Positions 1 to 9,554 of a stretch of DNA of 64,000 bases are shown in pieces; position 1 is the stretch's first letter; the number at the start of each line of letters is the position of its first letter. A program made the translations under genes and the position numbers. Source of the stretch: JADGRB01 sp036267635 (lineage in GTDB: Bacteria > Myxococcota_A > Polyangia > Fen-1088); assembly GCA_036267635.1 (NCBI GenBank), contig DATAVR010000071.1:6704-70703 (forward strand). Direction: 5' to 3'. The notes under the pieces are model-generated. The model did not search any database, had not been told where the DNA came from, and was given only the letters and a program-made list of their open reading frames with translations.

Positions 1-281
1 GAGGCGTTCTCGATCCACTGCTGATCCTTCTCGTTGAGACGGAAGAAGGGATCGCCGATCTTGCCGGCGGCGAAGAGATCGGTGTGGACGCAGCCGGGGA
101 CGGTGGCCGGCAGCCAGGGTTCGGCGGGCGCTTTTTCGGCCGTCACGCGCCGGAACGTCCACGGCCCGGAGAGCTCGTGGCGAATCAATTCGCCGGGCTC
201 TCCCGACGGCGCCGGTTCGGCGACCGCCAGCGCGGCGGCCGCTGCCGCCAGATGGGCGACGGCGACGGGCGGCGTCGGCAT
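1..281 (-). CDS. Beta-mannosidase (GH2), N-terminal part only
   Basis: The minus strand carries an open frame from an ATG at 281 to the window edge, about 93 residues. After a short Ala-rich signal-like segment it reads HELSGPWTFRRV, then PATVPGCVHTDLFAAGKI, then DPFFRLNEKDQQWIEN. This is the characteristic start of GH2 beta-mannosidases (sugar-binding jelly roll), which release mannose from the non-reducing end of manno-oligosaccharides. The catalytic domain lies outside the window. The ATG overlaps the stop of the GH3 gene by one base (TGATG), so the two are probably translationally coupled. Family assignment is good. The mature location (periplasm or outside) is inferred. Confidence 0.85.
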   Translation of the reverse strand, partial: MPTPPVAVAHLAAAAAALAVAEPAPSGEPGELIRHELSGPWTFRRVTAEKAPAEPWLPATVPGCVHTDLFAAGKIGDPFFRLNEKDQQWIENA

Positions 282-2149
282 CACCAGCTCAAACCAAAGC
301 CGTACTCGAAGAGGGGCGTGTAGTTGGGGTCGCCGACGTTGATCGGGATCTGCGCCATGTCGCGCGGCCAGCTGCAGGGGAGCTTGCCGGTCGGTTTGAC
401 CGCGCCGGCGAGCAGATCGGCGATCCCCGCGCCTTCGGTGCCCGGCAGCCAGGCCGCCACCAACGCGCTGGCGCTGTCGACGACGTCGCCCAAGATGAGC
501 GGTCGCCCGGAGAGCAGCACGATCACCAGCGGCTTGCCGCTCTTCTTCGCCGCCTCGATGAGCGCGCGGTCCTCGGGCCCCAGCTCCAGCTTGGTGCGAT
601 CGCCGCTCCCTTCGGCGTAGGGATCTTCGCCGACGACGACCACCACCAAGTCAGCCTTTTCGGCGCCGGCGGCGTCCTTCGAGAAGTCGACCCGCCCCGC
701 GCCCAGCACCTGCTCGAAGCCCTGGCGGATGGTGGTCCCCGGGGTGATCGCGCCGCGATGGCCCCGCCAGCCGACCGACCAGCCGCCGCACTGGACGCCC
801 ATGTCGTCGGCCCGGAAGCCACACAGATGCACCCGCGCGCCGCTCTTGATCGGCAGCACGTTCTTGTCGTTCTTCAGCACGACCAGGCTCTGCTGCACCG
901 CCTGGCGTGCGACGGCGCGGTGCTCGGCCGAGCCGATCTGCGCGGTCAGCGCGGGATCGGTGAACGGCCGCTCCCACAGCTTGAAGCGCGCCTTCTGCTT
1001 CAGGATCCGGCGGACGGCGTCGTCGATGCGCGCCAGGGAGATGCGGCCGGCGGCCACCAGCTCTTTCATGTCGGCGACGAACTCGCGGTAGCGGTTCGGC
1101 ACCATCACCATGTCGATGCCGGCGTTGATCGCCACCTCGACGTCCTGCTTGTAGTCCTTCGACATCTTGTCGATGGCGGCCCAGTCGGTGACCACGAAGC
1201 CGGTGAACCCCAACTCCCCCTTGAGCACGTCGGTGATCAGCATCTTGTTGCCGTGCATCGGCGCCCCGTTCCAGCTCGAATAGGAGACCATCACGCTGCC
1301 GACGCCGGCCTTGATGCAGGCCACGTAGCCGGGGAGGTGGATCTTGCGCAGCTCCTCGAGGGAGACGCGGGTGTCCCCCTGGTCCTTGCCACCGAAGGTG
1401 CCGCCGTCGCCGAGGAAGTGCTTCGCCGACGCGAGAATTCCACTGCCGTCGTCAGCGTCCTGAAACCCGCGGACGGCGGCGGGGCCAAGCAGCTCGGCCA
1501 GCTCGGGCGACTCGCCGTAGCTCTCGTAGGTGCGCCCCCAGCGCTCGTCGCGCGCGACGGCGATGCAGGGCCCGAACGTCCAGCGCGCGCCGGTGCCCGC
1601 CACCTCGCGGGCCGTCACCCGGGCCGCCCTCTGGACGATGTCGGGGTTGCGGGTGGCGCCCATGCCGATCTGGTGCGGGAAGAGCACCGAGCCCTTGACG
1701 TCGCCGTCGCCGTGAACGGCGTCGACGCCGTAGAAGATGGGGATGCCAAGCCGGGTCGACAGCGCCTGGCTCTGGAACCGGTCGGTCATCGTGGCCCAGG
1801 TGTCGGGCGTGTTCGGCTTTGGCAGCGAGTCGGCGCCGGACAGCACCGAGCCCATGAAGAGCTCGTGGATTTCGCGGCCGTCCTTGAGCGCGTTCTTGTC
1901 GGCCTGGGTCATCTGGCCGATCTTTTCGTCCAGCGTCATCTGCCCGAGGAGCGCTTCGACGTCAGGGGCCGGCAGGCCGGCCTTGCGCGCCGCCGGGACG
2001 TCGGCCGCGCTCGGCTGCGGCGTGGCGCCCGGGCGCGGGCCGACGCAGGCGGCGGGCCCGAGCGCGGTCGCCGCCGCCGCGCCGAGGAACGTGCGGCGGG
2101 TGGGCGCAGCGGGTGGCTTCTTCGAACCGTCGAATGGGTCGGCTGACAC
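281..2149 (-). CDS. GH3 beta-glucosidase/beta-xylosidase-type glycosidase, Tat lipoprotein
   Basis: A 622-residue GH3 enzyme that removes terminal beta-linked sugars (probably glucose) from oligosaccharides. The GTG start at 2149 gives a sensible N-terminus: a twin-arginine motif TRRTFLG, then a lipobox-like GPAAC. The frame stays open to 2260, but that extension is Arg/Pro-rich and unlike a signal region. GH3 landmarks are YGVDAVHG, SAKHFLGDG and GFVVTDW; the last contains the expected nucleophile Asp (about residue 322). The C-terminal alpha/beta sandwich carries VVVVVGEDPYAEG. It heads an operon with the GH2 gene and diverges from the lipoprotein gene at 2325. Beta-glucosidase fits the mannan/glucan context, but exact specificity cannot be read from sequence. 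Confidence 0.9.
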   Translation of the reverse strand: MSADPFDGSKKPPAAPTRRTFLGAAAATALGPAACVGPRPGATPQPSAADVPAARKAGLPAPDVEALLGQMTLDEKIGQMTQADKNALKDGREIHELFMGSVLSGADSLPKPNTPDTWATMTDRFQSQALSTRLGIPIFYGVDAVHGDGDVKGSVLFPHQIGMGATRNPDIVQRAARVTAREVAGTGARWTFGPCIAVARDERWGRTYESYGESPELAELLGPAAVRGFQDADDGSGILASAKHFLGDGGTFGGKDQGDTRVSLEELRKIHLPGYVACIKAGVGSVMVSYSSWNGAPMHGNKMLITDVLKGELGFTGFVVTDWAAIDKMSKDYKQDVEVAINAGIDMVMVPNRYREFVADMKELVAAGRISLARIDDAVRRILKQKARFKLWERPFTDPALTAQIGSAEHRAVARQAVQQSLVVLKNDKNVLPIKSGARVHLCGFRADDMGVQCGGWSVGWRGHRGAITPGTTIRQGFEQVLGAGRVDFSKDAAGAEKADLVVVVVGEDPYAEGSGDRTKLELGPEDRALIEAAKKSGKPLVIVLLSGRPLILGDVVDSASALVAAWLPGTEGAGIADLLAGAVKPTGKLPCSWPRDMAQIPINVGDPNYTPLFEYGFGLSW

Positions 2150-2241
2150 GGCAGCTGTGTAACACAACTCGGCGCCCGCCGGAATTGGGGGGCGGCGACG
2201 GCGGCCGGGGTCTGGGTATCGTTCCCATTGCGGAGAAACGT

Positions 2242-2271
2242 TTGACAGCGCCGGGAACATGCGGCTCTAAT
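2242..2271 (+). promoter_or_regulatory. Sigma-70-type promoter of the 2325 lipoprotein
   Basis: A perfect TTGACA (2242-2247) is separated by 18 bp from TCTAAT (2266-2271), one mismatch from TATAAT. Transcription would begin near 2278, giving a leader of about 47 nt with the ribosome site GGGAGAGACGG just before the ATG at 2325. Confidence 0.6.
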
Positions 2272-2324
2272 CCGCACCAACGCAAATGCGCGTCGCGCAA
2301 CGCTTCATAAGGGAGAGACGGATC

Positions 2325-3068
2325 ATGAAAAACTTGGGAGCTCGGTCTTCGGTCATCGTGGGGCTTGGCGCCGTGGCGCTCATGCTCACGTCCATCGCCT
2401 GCGGCAGCAGCAGCAGCACCACCGGGACCGGCGGCGCCGGCGGCGGCAGCACCGGCACGGGCGGCACCACCTCGGCGGGCGGGGCAGGCGGCGCGGGCGC
2501 GAAGCCGACCCTGCTGTCGTACACCTTCGAGACCGCCAACTCGACCGAAGGGTTTGCCATCCAGAACTTCGTCGACCCCTCGAACCTCGGCTCGCTGGCC
2601 GCCGATGCGGGGGTTCCCGATGGCGGGACCTACCCGACGATCGGCCAGATGGCCGACGTCGGCCAGGGGAGCCCTGCCACGGGCGCGCTGGTGGTGACGG
2701 CCGACTTCACCGACTTCAACCAGTACGTCGAGCTGCGGCTCGGCGTCTCGCCCGCCAAGGACCTGTCGGGAGCGTCGTTGCACGCGGCGGTCGACGTGAC
2801 CAAGTCGTTCCTGGGCGGCGCCTTCGTCTACGCCAAGTCGGGCCAGCAGTACGTCTACGCCAGCTCGACCGGCACGGGGCTGACTGACGGGACGTTCACT
2901 GAGCTGACCATGAACATGGACACCGCGGTCGGCGCCAACGGCGGAGCGTTCGACCCCACGATGATCCAGGAGATCGGCGTCCACATCTATTCGGACTCAC
3001 CGTTCGACGGCGGGACTTTCGCCGCCGGCACCTACACGTTCTACATCGACAACGTCATCGCCAAGTAG
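2325..3068 (+). CDS. Lipoprotein with carbohydrate-binding-like domain
   Basis: A 247-residue secreted lipoprotein. The ATG at 2325 has a strong ribosome site (GGGAGAGACGG) and starts a signal peptide ending in LTSIACG. A Gly/Ser/Thr-rich linker (about residues 27-60) leads to a single beta-sandwich-like domain of about 185 residues. It has the composition of CBM or Gal-binding folds: VTADFTDFNQYVELRL near the middle and YTFYIDNVIAK at the end. Similar linker-domain lipoproteins are encoded at 9554-10357 and 14514-15359. In a glycosidase locus a surface glycan-binding role is plausible, but no catalytic motif is visible and function is inferred. Confidence 0.75.
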   Translation: MKNLGARSSVIVGLGAVALMLTSIACGSSSSTTGTGGAGGGSTGTGGTTSAGGAGGAGAKPTLLSYTFETANSTEGFAIQNFVDPSNLGSLAADAGVPDGGTYPTIGQMADVGQGSPATGALVVTADFTDFNQYVELRLGVSPAKDLSGASLHAAVDVTKSFLGGAFVYAKSGQQYVYASSTGTGLTDGTFTELTMNMDTAVGANGGAFDPTMIQEIGVHIYSDSPFDGGTFAAGTYTFYIDNVIAK

Positions 3069-3107
3069 GTAGGGACGAAGGCGACGTCGGCGACGACGTC
3101 TGAATCG

Positions 3108-3144
3108 AGCCCGGCTGCGGAGACGCGGCCGGGCTTTTCTATTT
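3108..3144 (+). terminator. Rho-independent terminator after the 2325 lipoprotein
   Basis: Arms AGCCCGGC (3108-3115) and GCCGGGCT (3128-3135) form a perfect 8-bp stem, followed by TTTTCTATTT. It overlaps the last codons of the convergent minus-strand gene ending at 3139. Confidence 0.75.
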
Positions 3145-4347
3145 GGCCAGCGCCGCCTTGATCGCGGCGATGGCCTGGGGGTTCGCGTAGCTCGGCTTCT
3201 CCCAGCCGAAGATGTCGTAGTGGCGGCCGGTGACCCAGAGGATGGCGCTGCCGGCCGTGCGTCCGTCGGAGCGGGCGAGGTAGGCGAGGAGCCCCGCGTC
3301 GCCGAGCGCGATCTGCTGGGCCAGCGCCTTCTCCTCGGCGGGCGTCGTCTCCCCGGCCCAGAGGTTCGGGTGCTTGAGTCCGCCGCGGCCGACGCCGAAC
3401 TCCCCGATGTGCAGGGGCGGGATCTCTTTCGGCCGCAGGCCAAGCGCCCCCTCGAGGATGTCGTGGCGAAAGTTCTTTTCGGCCAGGACGAGCGCGTCGG
3501 AGATCTCGGCGACGGTCGGGAGCCGCTGACCGCGCTCCGCCGCCGGCACGGTGGCGGTCAGGTCCATGTACTGCGACAGCGAGAGCGCGTCGAGACCGCG
3601 GATGTAGCGGCGGAGCGCGGCGCGGCCGGGCGCGGTCATGCGCCCCACGTAGTCGTCGGCGATCTCGAGGTGGTGGGTGAAGTTGTGGGAGAGGATCACC
3701 TTGCCGTCGAGCCCGAGCCGGTGGCGTTCCTTCTTGGCGGCCGCCAGGAGCCGCTCCCACTTCTCCGGTCCGTAAACCATCGAGTTCATCAGCTCGACGC
3801 CGAGCTCGAGGCGCACCGGCTTGGCGTTCGCCGCGGCCGGCTGGTCCAGGACCTCCTTGAGCATCCGCAGCGCGCCGAAGACCACCCCTTCCCGGTACGG
3901 CGCGGTCATCGGATCGAGGTCGAAGAACCCGCGCCAGGGGCAGGCCACGCGCCAGCTGGCGTTCTCGGACTTCAATTGATCGAAGCCCGACTGGTAAGCG
4001 GGCGGATCGAGGTGTGGCTTGACGACGACCTGGAAACCGTCGGCGAGCGCCGCGGCGACGGCGCTCGTGAGCTCGACGGCATCAGGGCCGGAGCTGAGAT
4101 CGATCTTGTCGAGGCCGACGTAGGCATAGGTCGGGACGAAGGCGATCATCCGAAAGCCGAGCGCCTTGTACGTCTCGAGCTTGCGGGCGGCGTCCTTGAA
4201 GTCGCCGCGCCAGCCCCCGTAGCTGACGCCGAGCGGAGCGGCGCTCGCAGGCTCGGGCACGGGCGCGTCCGTCGCATACGCCCGCGGCGCGAAGGCCGTC
4301 AACAATGGGAACGCAAACAACCCGAGGATCTGCCCAGATCTGCGCAT
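3139..4347 (-). CDS. Secreted GH113-like TIM-barrel glycosidase (putative endo-beta-mannanase)
   Basis: A 402-residue protein with a signal peptide ending near PRAYATDA. It reads like a GH113/clan GH-A enzyme: LGVSYGGW at the barrel start, GFRMIAFVPTYAYV, VVVKPHLDPP, and two candidate catalytic glutamates in LELGVELMNS (acid/base) and LHIGEFGVG (nucleophile). GH113 members cleave beta-1,4-mannan. The ATG at 4347 was chosen because the frame upstream is antisense to the divergent GH5 gene. The two start codons are 90 bp apart, so they may share control. Family call is moderate; GH5- or GH53-like alternatives are possible. Confidence 0.75.
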   Translation of the reverse strand: MRRSGQILGLFAFPLLTAFAPRAYATDAPVPEPASAAPLGVSYGGWRGDFKDAARKLETYKALGFRMIAFVPTYAYVGLDKIDLSSGPDAVELTSAVAAALADGFQVVVKPHLDPPAYQSGFDQLKSENASWRVACPWRGFFDLDPMTAPYREGVVFGALRMLKEVLDQPAAANAKPVRLELGVELMNSMVYGPEKWERLLAAAKKERHRLGLDGKVILSHNFTHHLEIADDYVGRMTAPGRAALRRYIRGLDALSLSQYMDLTATVPAAERGQRLPTVAEISDALVLAEKNFRHDILEGALGLRPKEIPPLHIGEFGVGRGGLKHPNLWAGETTPAEEKALAQQIALGDAGLLAYLARSDGRTAGSAILWVTGRHYDIFGWEKPSYANPQAIAAIKAALAK

Positions 4348-4437
4348 GGGGGCCGAGCGTGCCGCGCGGGGCCGGCGGGCGCAAGCAGCGCTTGAACGGC
4401 GGGTTCGCCCGTGCGACAAAGCCCGCGGAGGTTGCAC

Positions 4438-5832
4438 ATGCCGAGGTCCCCCGTGGAAGGCCGTTCCGTGAGTCGCCGAGAGATCCTCCAGGGCGCCGCC
4501 GCCGTCGCTGCCGGCGCGTTGTTGATGGAAGGTTGCCACGGCGGCGCCGCCGGGCCGGTCTCCGCCGCCACGCTCGCGCACCAGCCGCTGCCGGGCGGTC
4601 TCGACGTGAGGGGCACGCGGTTCACCAAGGACGGCAAGCCGTTCTTCATCAGCGGGATCAACTACTGGGCCGGCACCACGCTGGCGCGCACCGGGAACGC
4701 GGCCGGCTGGGATCAGGTGCGCCGCGACCTCGACGGGATCCAGGCCGCCGGCCTCAACATGATCCGGACGATGGGCGCCACCGAGGGGCCGAACAGCGAG
4801 CCCGAGCGGATCGTGCCGGCGATTCAGACCGCCCCCGGGCAATACGATCCGGCCGGCGTCGAGGGGGTGCTCCGGTTCGCCGAGGAGCTCGCCAAGCGCG
4901 GGCTCTACGGCATCTACATGCTGAACAACTTTTGGCAGTGGTCGGGCGGCTTCGCGCAGTACATCGCCTGGGCCGACGGCGGGCCGATCCCCTACCCGCC
5001 GCCGATGCCGAACGGCAGCTGGGATCGGTTCCAGAGGTCGAACGGCACGTTTTACAAGAACGCCAAGGCGATGGAGCTCTACGACAACTACATCAAGTTC
5101 CTGGTGCCGCAGCTCAAGAGCAACCCGACGGTGATCTGGGAGCTGGCCAACGAGCCGCGCGGGATGACCAACATCCCGGCGTTTCACCAGTGGGTCGACA
5201 AGACGGCGCGCCTCATCAAGTCGCTGGCGCCGTCGCAGCTCGTCACCACCGGCAGCGAGGGGCTGACCGGCACGCCGCAATATGCGGGCGTCGATCCGGT
5301 CACGGATCACGAGAGCGCTGCGATCGACTTCATCTGCTTTCACATGTGGGCGGAGAACTGGAACTGGGTCCACGGCGACTCGATCCCCACCGGCTATCCC
5401 AAGGCGCTCGATCTGGCGAAGAAGTACATCACCAAGCACGCCGAGCTGGCGTCGAAGGTCGGCAAGCCGCTCTTGCTCGAAGAGTTCGGCTTCCCGCGCG
5501 ACGGCGGCAGCTTCGATCCGGCCTCGCCGACGACGTTCCGCGACCAGTACTTCCAGCAGGTCTACGCGCTGGTGGCGTCGCTCATCCCGACCTCGCCGAT
5601 GGCGGGGATCATGCCCTGGGCCTGGGGCGGCGCCGAGCGCCCGCCGCGGCCGGGCGACTTCTGGAAGCCGGGCGATCCGTTCATCGGCGATCCGCCCCAC
5701 GAGAAGCAGGGCTGGTACAGCATCTACGACAAGGACACGACGCTGAAGCTGATCGCCGAGTGGTCGCCGAAAATTACCGGAATGACCACGGGCAAGATCG
5801 CCGGGACGGTCACTGCGGCGGCAAGGGCGTAG
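4438..5832 (+). CDS. GH5-type endo-beta-1,4-mannanase, Tat lipoprotein
   Basis: A 464-residue clan GH-A enzyme resembling COG3934 mannan endo-1,4-beta-mannosidases. The ATG at 4438 is preceded by GGAGG at optimal spacing. A GTG at 4411 is also in frame but lacks a ribosome site. The N-terminus has a Tat motif SRREILQ and lipobox LLMEGC (Cys33). The start of the barrel reads KPFFISGINYWAG; the acid/base Glu is E239 in WELANEPRG and the nucleophile is E349 in LLLEEFGF. Its 3' end overlaps the convergent GH97 gene by 23 bp. It probably attacks the mannan backbone, feeding the GH2 beta-mannosidase. Confidence 0.88.
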   Translation: MPRSPVEGRSVSRREILQGAAAVAAGALLMEGCHGGAAGPVSAATLAHQPLPGGLDVRGTRFTKDGKPFFISGINYWAGTTLARTGNAAGWDQVRRDLDGIQAAGLNMIRTMGATEGPNSEPERIVPAIQTAPGQYDPAGVEGVLRFAEELAKRGLYGIYMLNNFWQWSGGFAQYIAWADGGPIPYPPPMPNGSWDRFQRSNGTFYKNAKAMELYDNYIKFLVPQLKSNPTVIWELANEPRGMTNIPAFHQWVDKTARLIKSLAPSQLVTTGSEGLTGTPQYAGVDPVTDHESAAIDFICFHMWAENWNWVHGDSIPTGYPKALDLAKKYITKHAELASKVGKPLLLEEFGFPRDGGSFDPASPTTFRDQYFQQVYALVASLIPTSPMAGIMPWAWGGAERPPRPGDFWKPGDPFIGDPPHEKQGWYSIYDKDTTLKLIAEWSPKITGMTTGKIAGTVTAAARA

Positions 5833-7798
5833 GGCCCCAGCGCGGGACGAACACCCCGACCATCCCACCGCCCGGCGCCAGCGTCGCCTTGATCGCGATG
5901 TTGCGGTGGGCGGCAACAGAGAGGCGCCGGTAGTCGGTCGCCTCGGTTGCCGCCTGCGGGCCGTCGACGAAAGCGGTCAGCGTCCAGACGCCCTCCGCCA
6001 GGAACCCGGTGTCGATCTCGATCTCCCGCGACGTCCAGTTGGTCATGGCGCCGACGTACCAACGATCGCCGCGCCGCCGTGCGACGACCACGTAATCGCC
6101 GATCTTCCCGTCGAGCACGCGCGTCTCGTCCCAGACTGACGGGACCGGGCCGAGGAAGGCCATGGCGTCGGGTTCCTGCCGGTAGTTCGACGGTGAATCG
6201 GCCAGCATCTGCAGCGGGCTCTCGTAGACGACGTACATGGCGAGTTGGTGGCAGCGCGTGCCGAGGCTCATGGGCGCGTTGAAGACCGGCTTGAAGTGCG
6301 CGCGGTCGGCGTTGTGCATCGCGCCGGGCGTGAAGTCCATCGGGCCGAGGAACATGCGGGTGAACGGCAGCGTCACGTCGTGCTCGGGCTCGGTGGCGTT
6401 GCTCCACTTGTCGTGCTCGAGTCCCTGGACCCCCTCGGCGGTCAGGAGATTCGGCCAGGTGCGCGTCAGCAGCACCGAGCGGATGGCGCCGTGGAAGTCG
6501 ACCAACATCTTCCGCTCGGCGAGCGCGCGGCAGACCCGCCAGTAGAACTGGATCACCGGCTGGTCGTCGCGCTGCATGAAGTCGATCTTCAGCCCGGCGA
6601 TCCCCCACTTGGAAAATTGAGCCACCGCCGGCTCGAACTGGTCGGCCAGCGTCTTCCAGACCGCCCACAAGATCACGCCGACGTGCTTGGCGCGCGCGTA
6701 GGCGCAGAGCTTCGGCATGTCGATCGTCGGTGTCACCGACAAGAGGTTGCCAGGCTTGTACCAGCCCTCGTCGAGGATGATGTACTCGAGGCCGTACTGC
6801 GCGGCGAAGTCGATGTACGCCTGGTAGGTCTCCGTGTTGACGCCCGGCTTGAACGGGACATCGCGCAGGTTGAGCGCATTCCACCAGTCCCAGGCGACCT
6901 TGCCGGGGCGGATCCACGACATGTCCTTGATCTCCGACGGGCGCGCCAGCAGGTAGCAGAGCGGGTTGCCGACGAGATCGGTGTCCTTCTCGGCGATGCC
7001 CAGCACCCGCCAGGGGAAGGTCCGGGTGCCGCGCGTGACGGCGATGTAGTCGGCCGCGCGCGTGACCCGGAAGTCGCGATCGCGGGTCAGCTTCTCTTCG
7101 AGCGGATAGGGGGGAAACGTGGCGGTCAGCGCGGGGCCCCCGGTGCCGCGCAGCCAGAGGCCCGGGTAGTCCTCGAGATCCGCCTCGGCGATCGCCACCT
7201 TCGGGCCGACCGCCGTCTCGACGATGGCGGGGATGCTCGCGAGCGAAGCCGCCTGCAGCTGACCGAGGCGCACGCGCTTCCACTGCCGCTCGTTGTGGGA
7301 GAAGAAGCTCTCCTCGGTCGGATAGAAGACGCCGGCGTCGGTGGCGAAGCGGAAGGTCGCTTCCTCGCCGGTGATCTTCACCTGAGCGCCCGGCAACGCC
7401 GTCTCGAACCGGTAGGCGACGCCCAGATCGTAGGCGCGGAAGACGATGGTGTAGCCGCCCGCGCAGGTGAGCCGCAGATCGTTGTGCCTGTCGGCGAGCG
7501 TGGCCGACGTCTGGCGGACGGGCGGCGCGATGGTGGCGTCCGTGCTGGTCCGCGCGACCGTCGTGATCCGGGGCGTCGAGCCGAGCCGGACGCCATCGAC
7601 GATCAGCGCCAGCGTGGCGCCGGCCAGCAGCGGCTTGCCGTCGTAGAGGACGTCGTAAGAAAGACCCGGCGGCGTCGTATGGACCGCCACGGCGATGTGG
7701 CCATTCGGCGAGGCCAGACGCTCGATGCCAGGCGTCGGTGCCGCCAGCGCCGACGCCTCGGCGAGCAACCCGACGACGAGCGCGGCGGCCGCCAGCAT
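5810..7798 (-). CDS. GH97 alpha-glucosidase/alpha-galactosidase
   Basis: A 662-residue secreted enzyme with a signal peptide (residues 1-19, cleavage after ALA). The N-terminal beta-sandwich starts SPNGHIAVAVH and contains YDLGVAYRFET and GVFYPTEESFFSHNERQW. It is followed by the TIM barrel with DWWNALNLRDVPFKPG, EYIILDEGWY and GLKIDFMQRDDQ, all typical of GH97 (SusB-like). GH97 includes inverting alpha-glucosidases and retaining alpha-galactosidases; the sequence alone does not decide. Next to a GH27 enzyme, removal of galactose side chains is attractive. It is the last gene of the operon that starts at 11764, 10 bp after the GH27 stop. Confidence 0.88.
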   Translation of the reverse strand: MLAAAALVVGLLAEASALAAPTPGIERLASPNGHIAVAVHTTPPGLSYDVLYDGKPLLAGATLALIVDGVRLGSTPRITTVARTSTDATIAPPVRQTSATLADRHNDLRLTCAGGYTIVFRAYDLGVAYRFETALPGAQVKITGEEATFRFATDAGVFYPTEESFFSHNERQWKRVRLGQLQAASLASIPAIVETAVGPKVAIAEADLEDYPGLWLRGTGGPALTATFPPYPLEEKLTRDRDFRVTRAADYIAVTRGTRTFPWRVLGIAEKDTDLVGNPLCYLLARPSEIKDMSWIRPGKVAWDWWNALNLRDVPFKPGVNTETYQAYIDFAAQYGLEYIILDEGWYKPGNLLSVTPTIDMPKLCAYARAKHVGVILWAVWKTLADQFEPAVAQFSKWGIAGLKIDFMQRDDQPVIQFYWRVCRALAERKMLVDFHGAIRSVLLTRTWPNLLTAEGVQGLEHDKWSNATEPEHDVTLPFTRMFLGPMDFTPGAMHNADRAHFKPVFNAPMSLGTRCHQLAMYVVYESPLQMLADSPSNYRQEPDAMAFLGPVPSVWDETRVLDGKIGDYVVVARRRGDRWYVGAMTNWTSREIEIDTGFLAEGVWTLTAFVDGPQAATEATDYRRLSVAAHRNIAIKATLAPGGGMVGVFVPRWGPTPLPPQ

Positions 7799-7808
7799 CG
7801 CGCGCCGG

Positions 7809-9554
7809 CTACTTCGCGCTGGCGCAGACGATCTGGGGGTTGCCCCAGCTCGCGCGATCCCAGGCCGCGCCGTCCCCGGCGTTGGTCACCAGCAGCTTGA
7901 GACGCCGCATGCCGGTCAGGTCGACCTGAAAGGGGACGGCCATCGGGCCCGAGCCGTTGAGCCCGGTGAGCGTCAGGCTGGTGAAGAGGTTGGTCCAGGC
8001 GTCGTCCTTGCCGCCCTGGGCCCAGACCTGAAACACCACCGAGCCCTGTCCGTTCGTCGAGTCGTCGATGCCGACCGTCGCGCTGAAGCTGGTGCACTTC
8101 TTGTTCAGCCGGTAGATGACCGCGGCCGGCGCCGCCATGCCCAGCCCCTTGGCGTAGGGCGTCCCGAACAGCGAGATCGGCGTGCCGTCGCCCGCCTCGG
8201 AGAAGCCGTTGCTCATGTCCCTCTCGACGGGGCCGAGGCCGTTGGCCTGATAGGTCCAGGTCAAGTCGCTGAGATCCTGCGTCCCCGACGGGCTGGGCGG
8301 TTCGCTGCCGGTCACCAGGAGCGTCGCCGTGCCGTGCGACGGGATGGCAGCGACGGTGTAACTGTCGTCGAAGGTTCCGAGGTCGGCGTGCGCCACCAGA
8401 TCGCGCAGCTTGGCGCTGCCGCCCGCGAGGCCGATCTGGGGCAGCGTGAAGCTGACGTCGGCTGGGTCGGCGCCCGCGTTGAGCAGCACGACCCCGCGCG
8501 CCCCTTCGGCGTTGAGCGGCTTGGCCCAGACCGACAGCGTTCCGTCGCTGCTCTGCCAGACCTGCGTCCCCTGCAACCCGAGCGGATCCTGATCGAGGGC
8601 GATCACCTCTTTGTTGGTGAGGATGGAGAGGATGTCGGGGTTGTCGGGGAGCTGGGTCGGATCGTCGCCCAGGATGAGCGGCGCCGCCGAGATCGCCCAG
8701 AGGCTGAAGTGCGACTGGTACTCCGTGTGGCTCACCGATTCGGTGAAGAGATCGTCGCTGACGCCGACCTCCAGCATGTCAGGATCGTTCCAGCCGTTGG
8801 GGCCGGCGTAGGCGGCGTAGGTCCGGTTGTTGAGGAGGTTGGCGTAGATCGAGGGCCAGCCGTCGGAGATGTCGCTGGTCGTGCGCCAGAGGTTCCCGGT
8901 GGTGACGCCCCACTCGTAGAACTGCCAGGCGCACAGGCTGAAAACAAACGGGCGCGCCGTGGCGGCCAGCGCCGTCTGCATCGTCTGGTACTGCGTCTCG
9001 ACATTGAGCGAGGCGTTGCAGTTGTCGTACTTGAGGTAGTCGACGCCCCAGGAGGCGAAGGTGCTGGCGTCCTGCATCTCGTACCCCTGCGAGCCAGGAT
9101 AGCCGCCGCAGGTCGCGGTGCCGCGATCGCCGTAGATCCCCAGCTTCAGCCCGGCGGCGTGGACGTAGTCGGCGACGCCGGAGATCCCGTCCGGGAACTT
9201 GTTGAGATCGGGTTGCAACGATCCATCCGACGCGCGCCCGGCCTTGTTCGACCAGGTGTCGTCGATGTTGACGTAGGTGTAGCCGGCGTCCTTGAGGCCG
9301 TTTGCCATCAAGGCGTCGGCCACCGACTTGATCAGCTTCTCGCTGACGTTCCCCTGGAACTCGTTCCAGCTGTTCCAGCCCATCGGCGGCGTCGGCGCCA
9401 GGCCGGCAGCCAGCGCCTGCGGAAAGTCGTCGTCGACGTCGCCCGGCGTGCTCGACCCGCCGCCGCCGCACCCCGCGAGCGCGCCGGTGGCCAGCAGCAG
9501 CGCCAGCGATCCGATCGATGCAATCGTCTTCGTCTTCGACCGCGGCAGGCGCAT
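7809..9554 (-). CDS. GH27 alpha-galactosidase with C-terminal NPCBM-like domain, lipoprotein
   Basis: A 581-residue enzyme that removes alpha-1,6-galactose branches from galactomannan or raffinose-type sugars. Signal peptide with lipobox LAGC (Cys29). GH27 landmarks: TPPMGWNSWNEF, YTYVNIDDTW, LGIYGDRGTATC, nucleophile D177 in DYLKYDNC and the acid/base region NDPDM (257-260). After the antiparallel sheet domain, residues from about 440 on (GLGPVERDMSNG, TPYAKGLGM, FSATVGIDDS) match the NPCBM novel-putative carbohydrate-binding module. Its ATG overlaps the preceding stop by one base (TGATG). Confidence 0.93.
   Translation of the reverse strand: MRLPRSKTKTIASIGSLALLLATGALAGCGGGGSSTPGDVDDDFPQALAAGLAPTPPMGWNSWNEFQGNVSEKLIKSVADALMANGLKDAGYTYVNIDDTWSNKAGRASDGSLQPDLNKFPDGISGVADYVHAAGLKLGIYGDRGTATCGGYPGSQGYEMQDASTFASWGVDYLKYDNCNASLNVETQYQTMQTALAATARPFVFSLCAWQFYEWGVTTGNLWRTTSDISDGWPSIYANLLNNRTYAAYAGPNGWNDPDMLEVGVSDDLFTESVSHTEYQSHFSLWAISAAPLILGDDPTQLPDNPDILSILTNKEVIALDQDPLGLQGTQVWQSSDGTLSVWAKPLNAEGARGVVLLNAGADPADVSFTLPQIGLAGGSAKLRDLVAHADLGTFDDSYTVAAIPSHGTATLLVTGSEPPSPSGTQDLSDLTWTYQANGLGPVERDMSNGFSEAGDGTPISLFGTPYAKGLGMAAPAAVIYRLNKKCTSFSATVGIDDSTNGQGSVVFQVWAQGGKDDAWTNLFTSLTLTGLNGSGPMAVPFQVDLTGMRRLKLLVTNAGDGAAWDRASWGNPQIVCASAK

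Noticed and set aside
4348..5916. Extension of the GH113-like gene to a 925-residue protein
   Set aside because: The extra part is antisense to the GH5 gene. A proper signal peptide starts at 4347.
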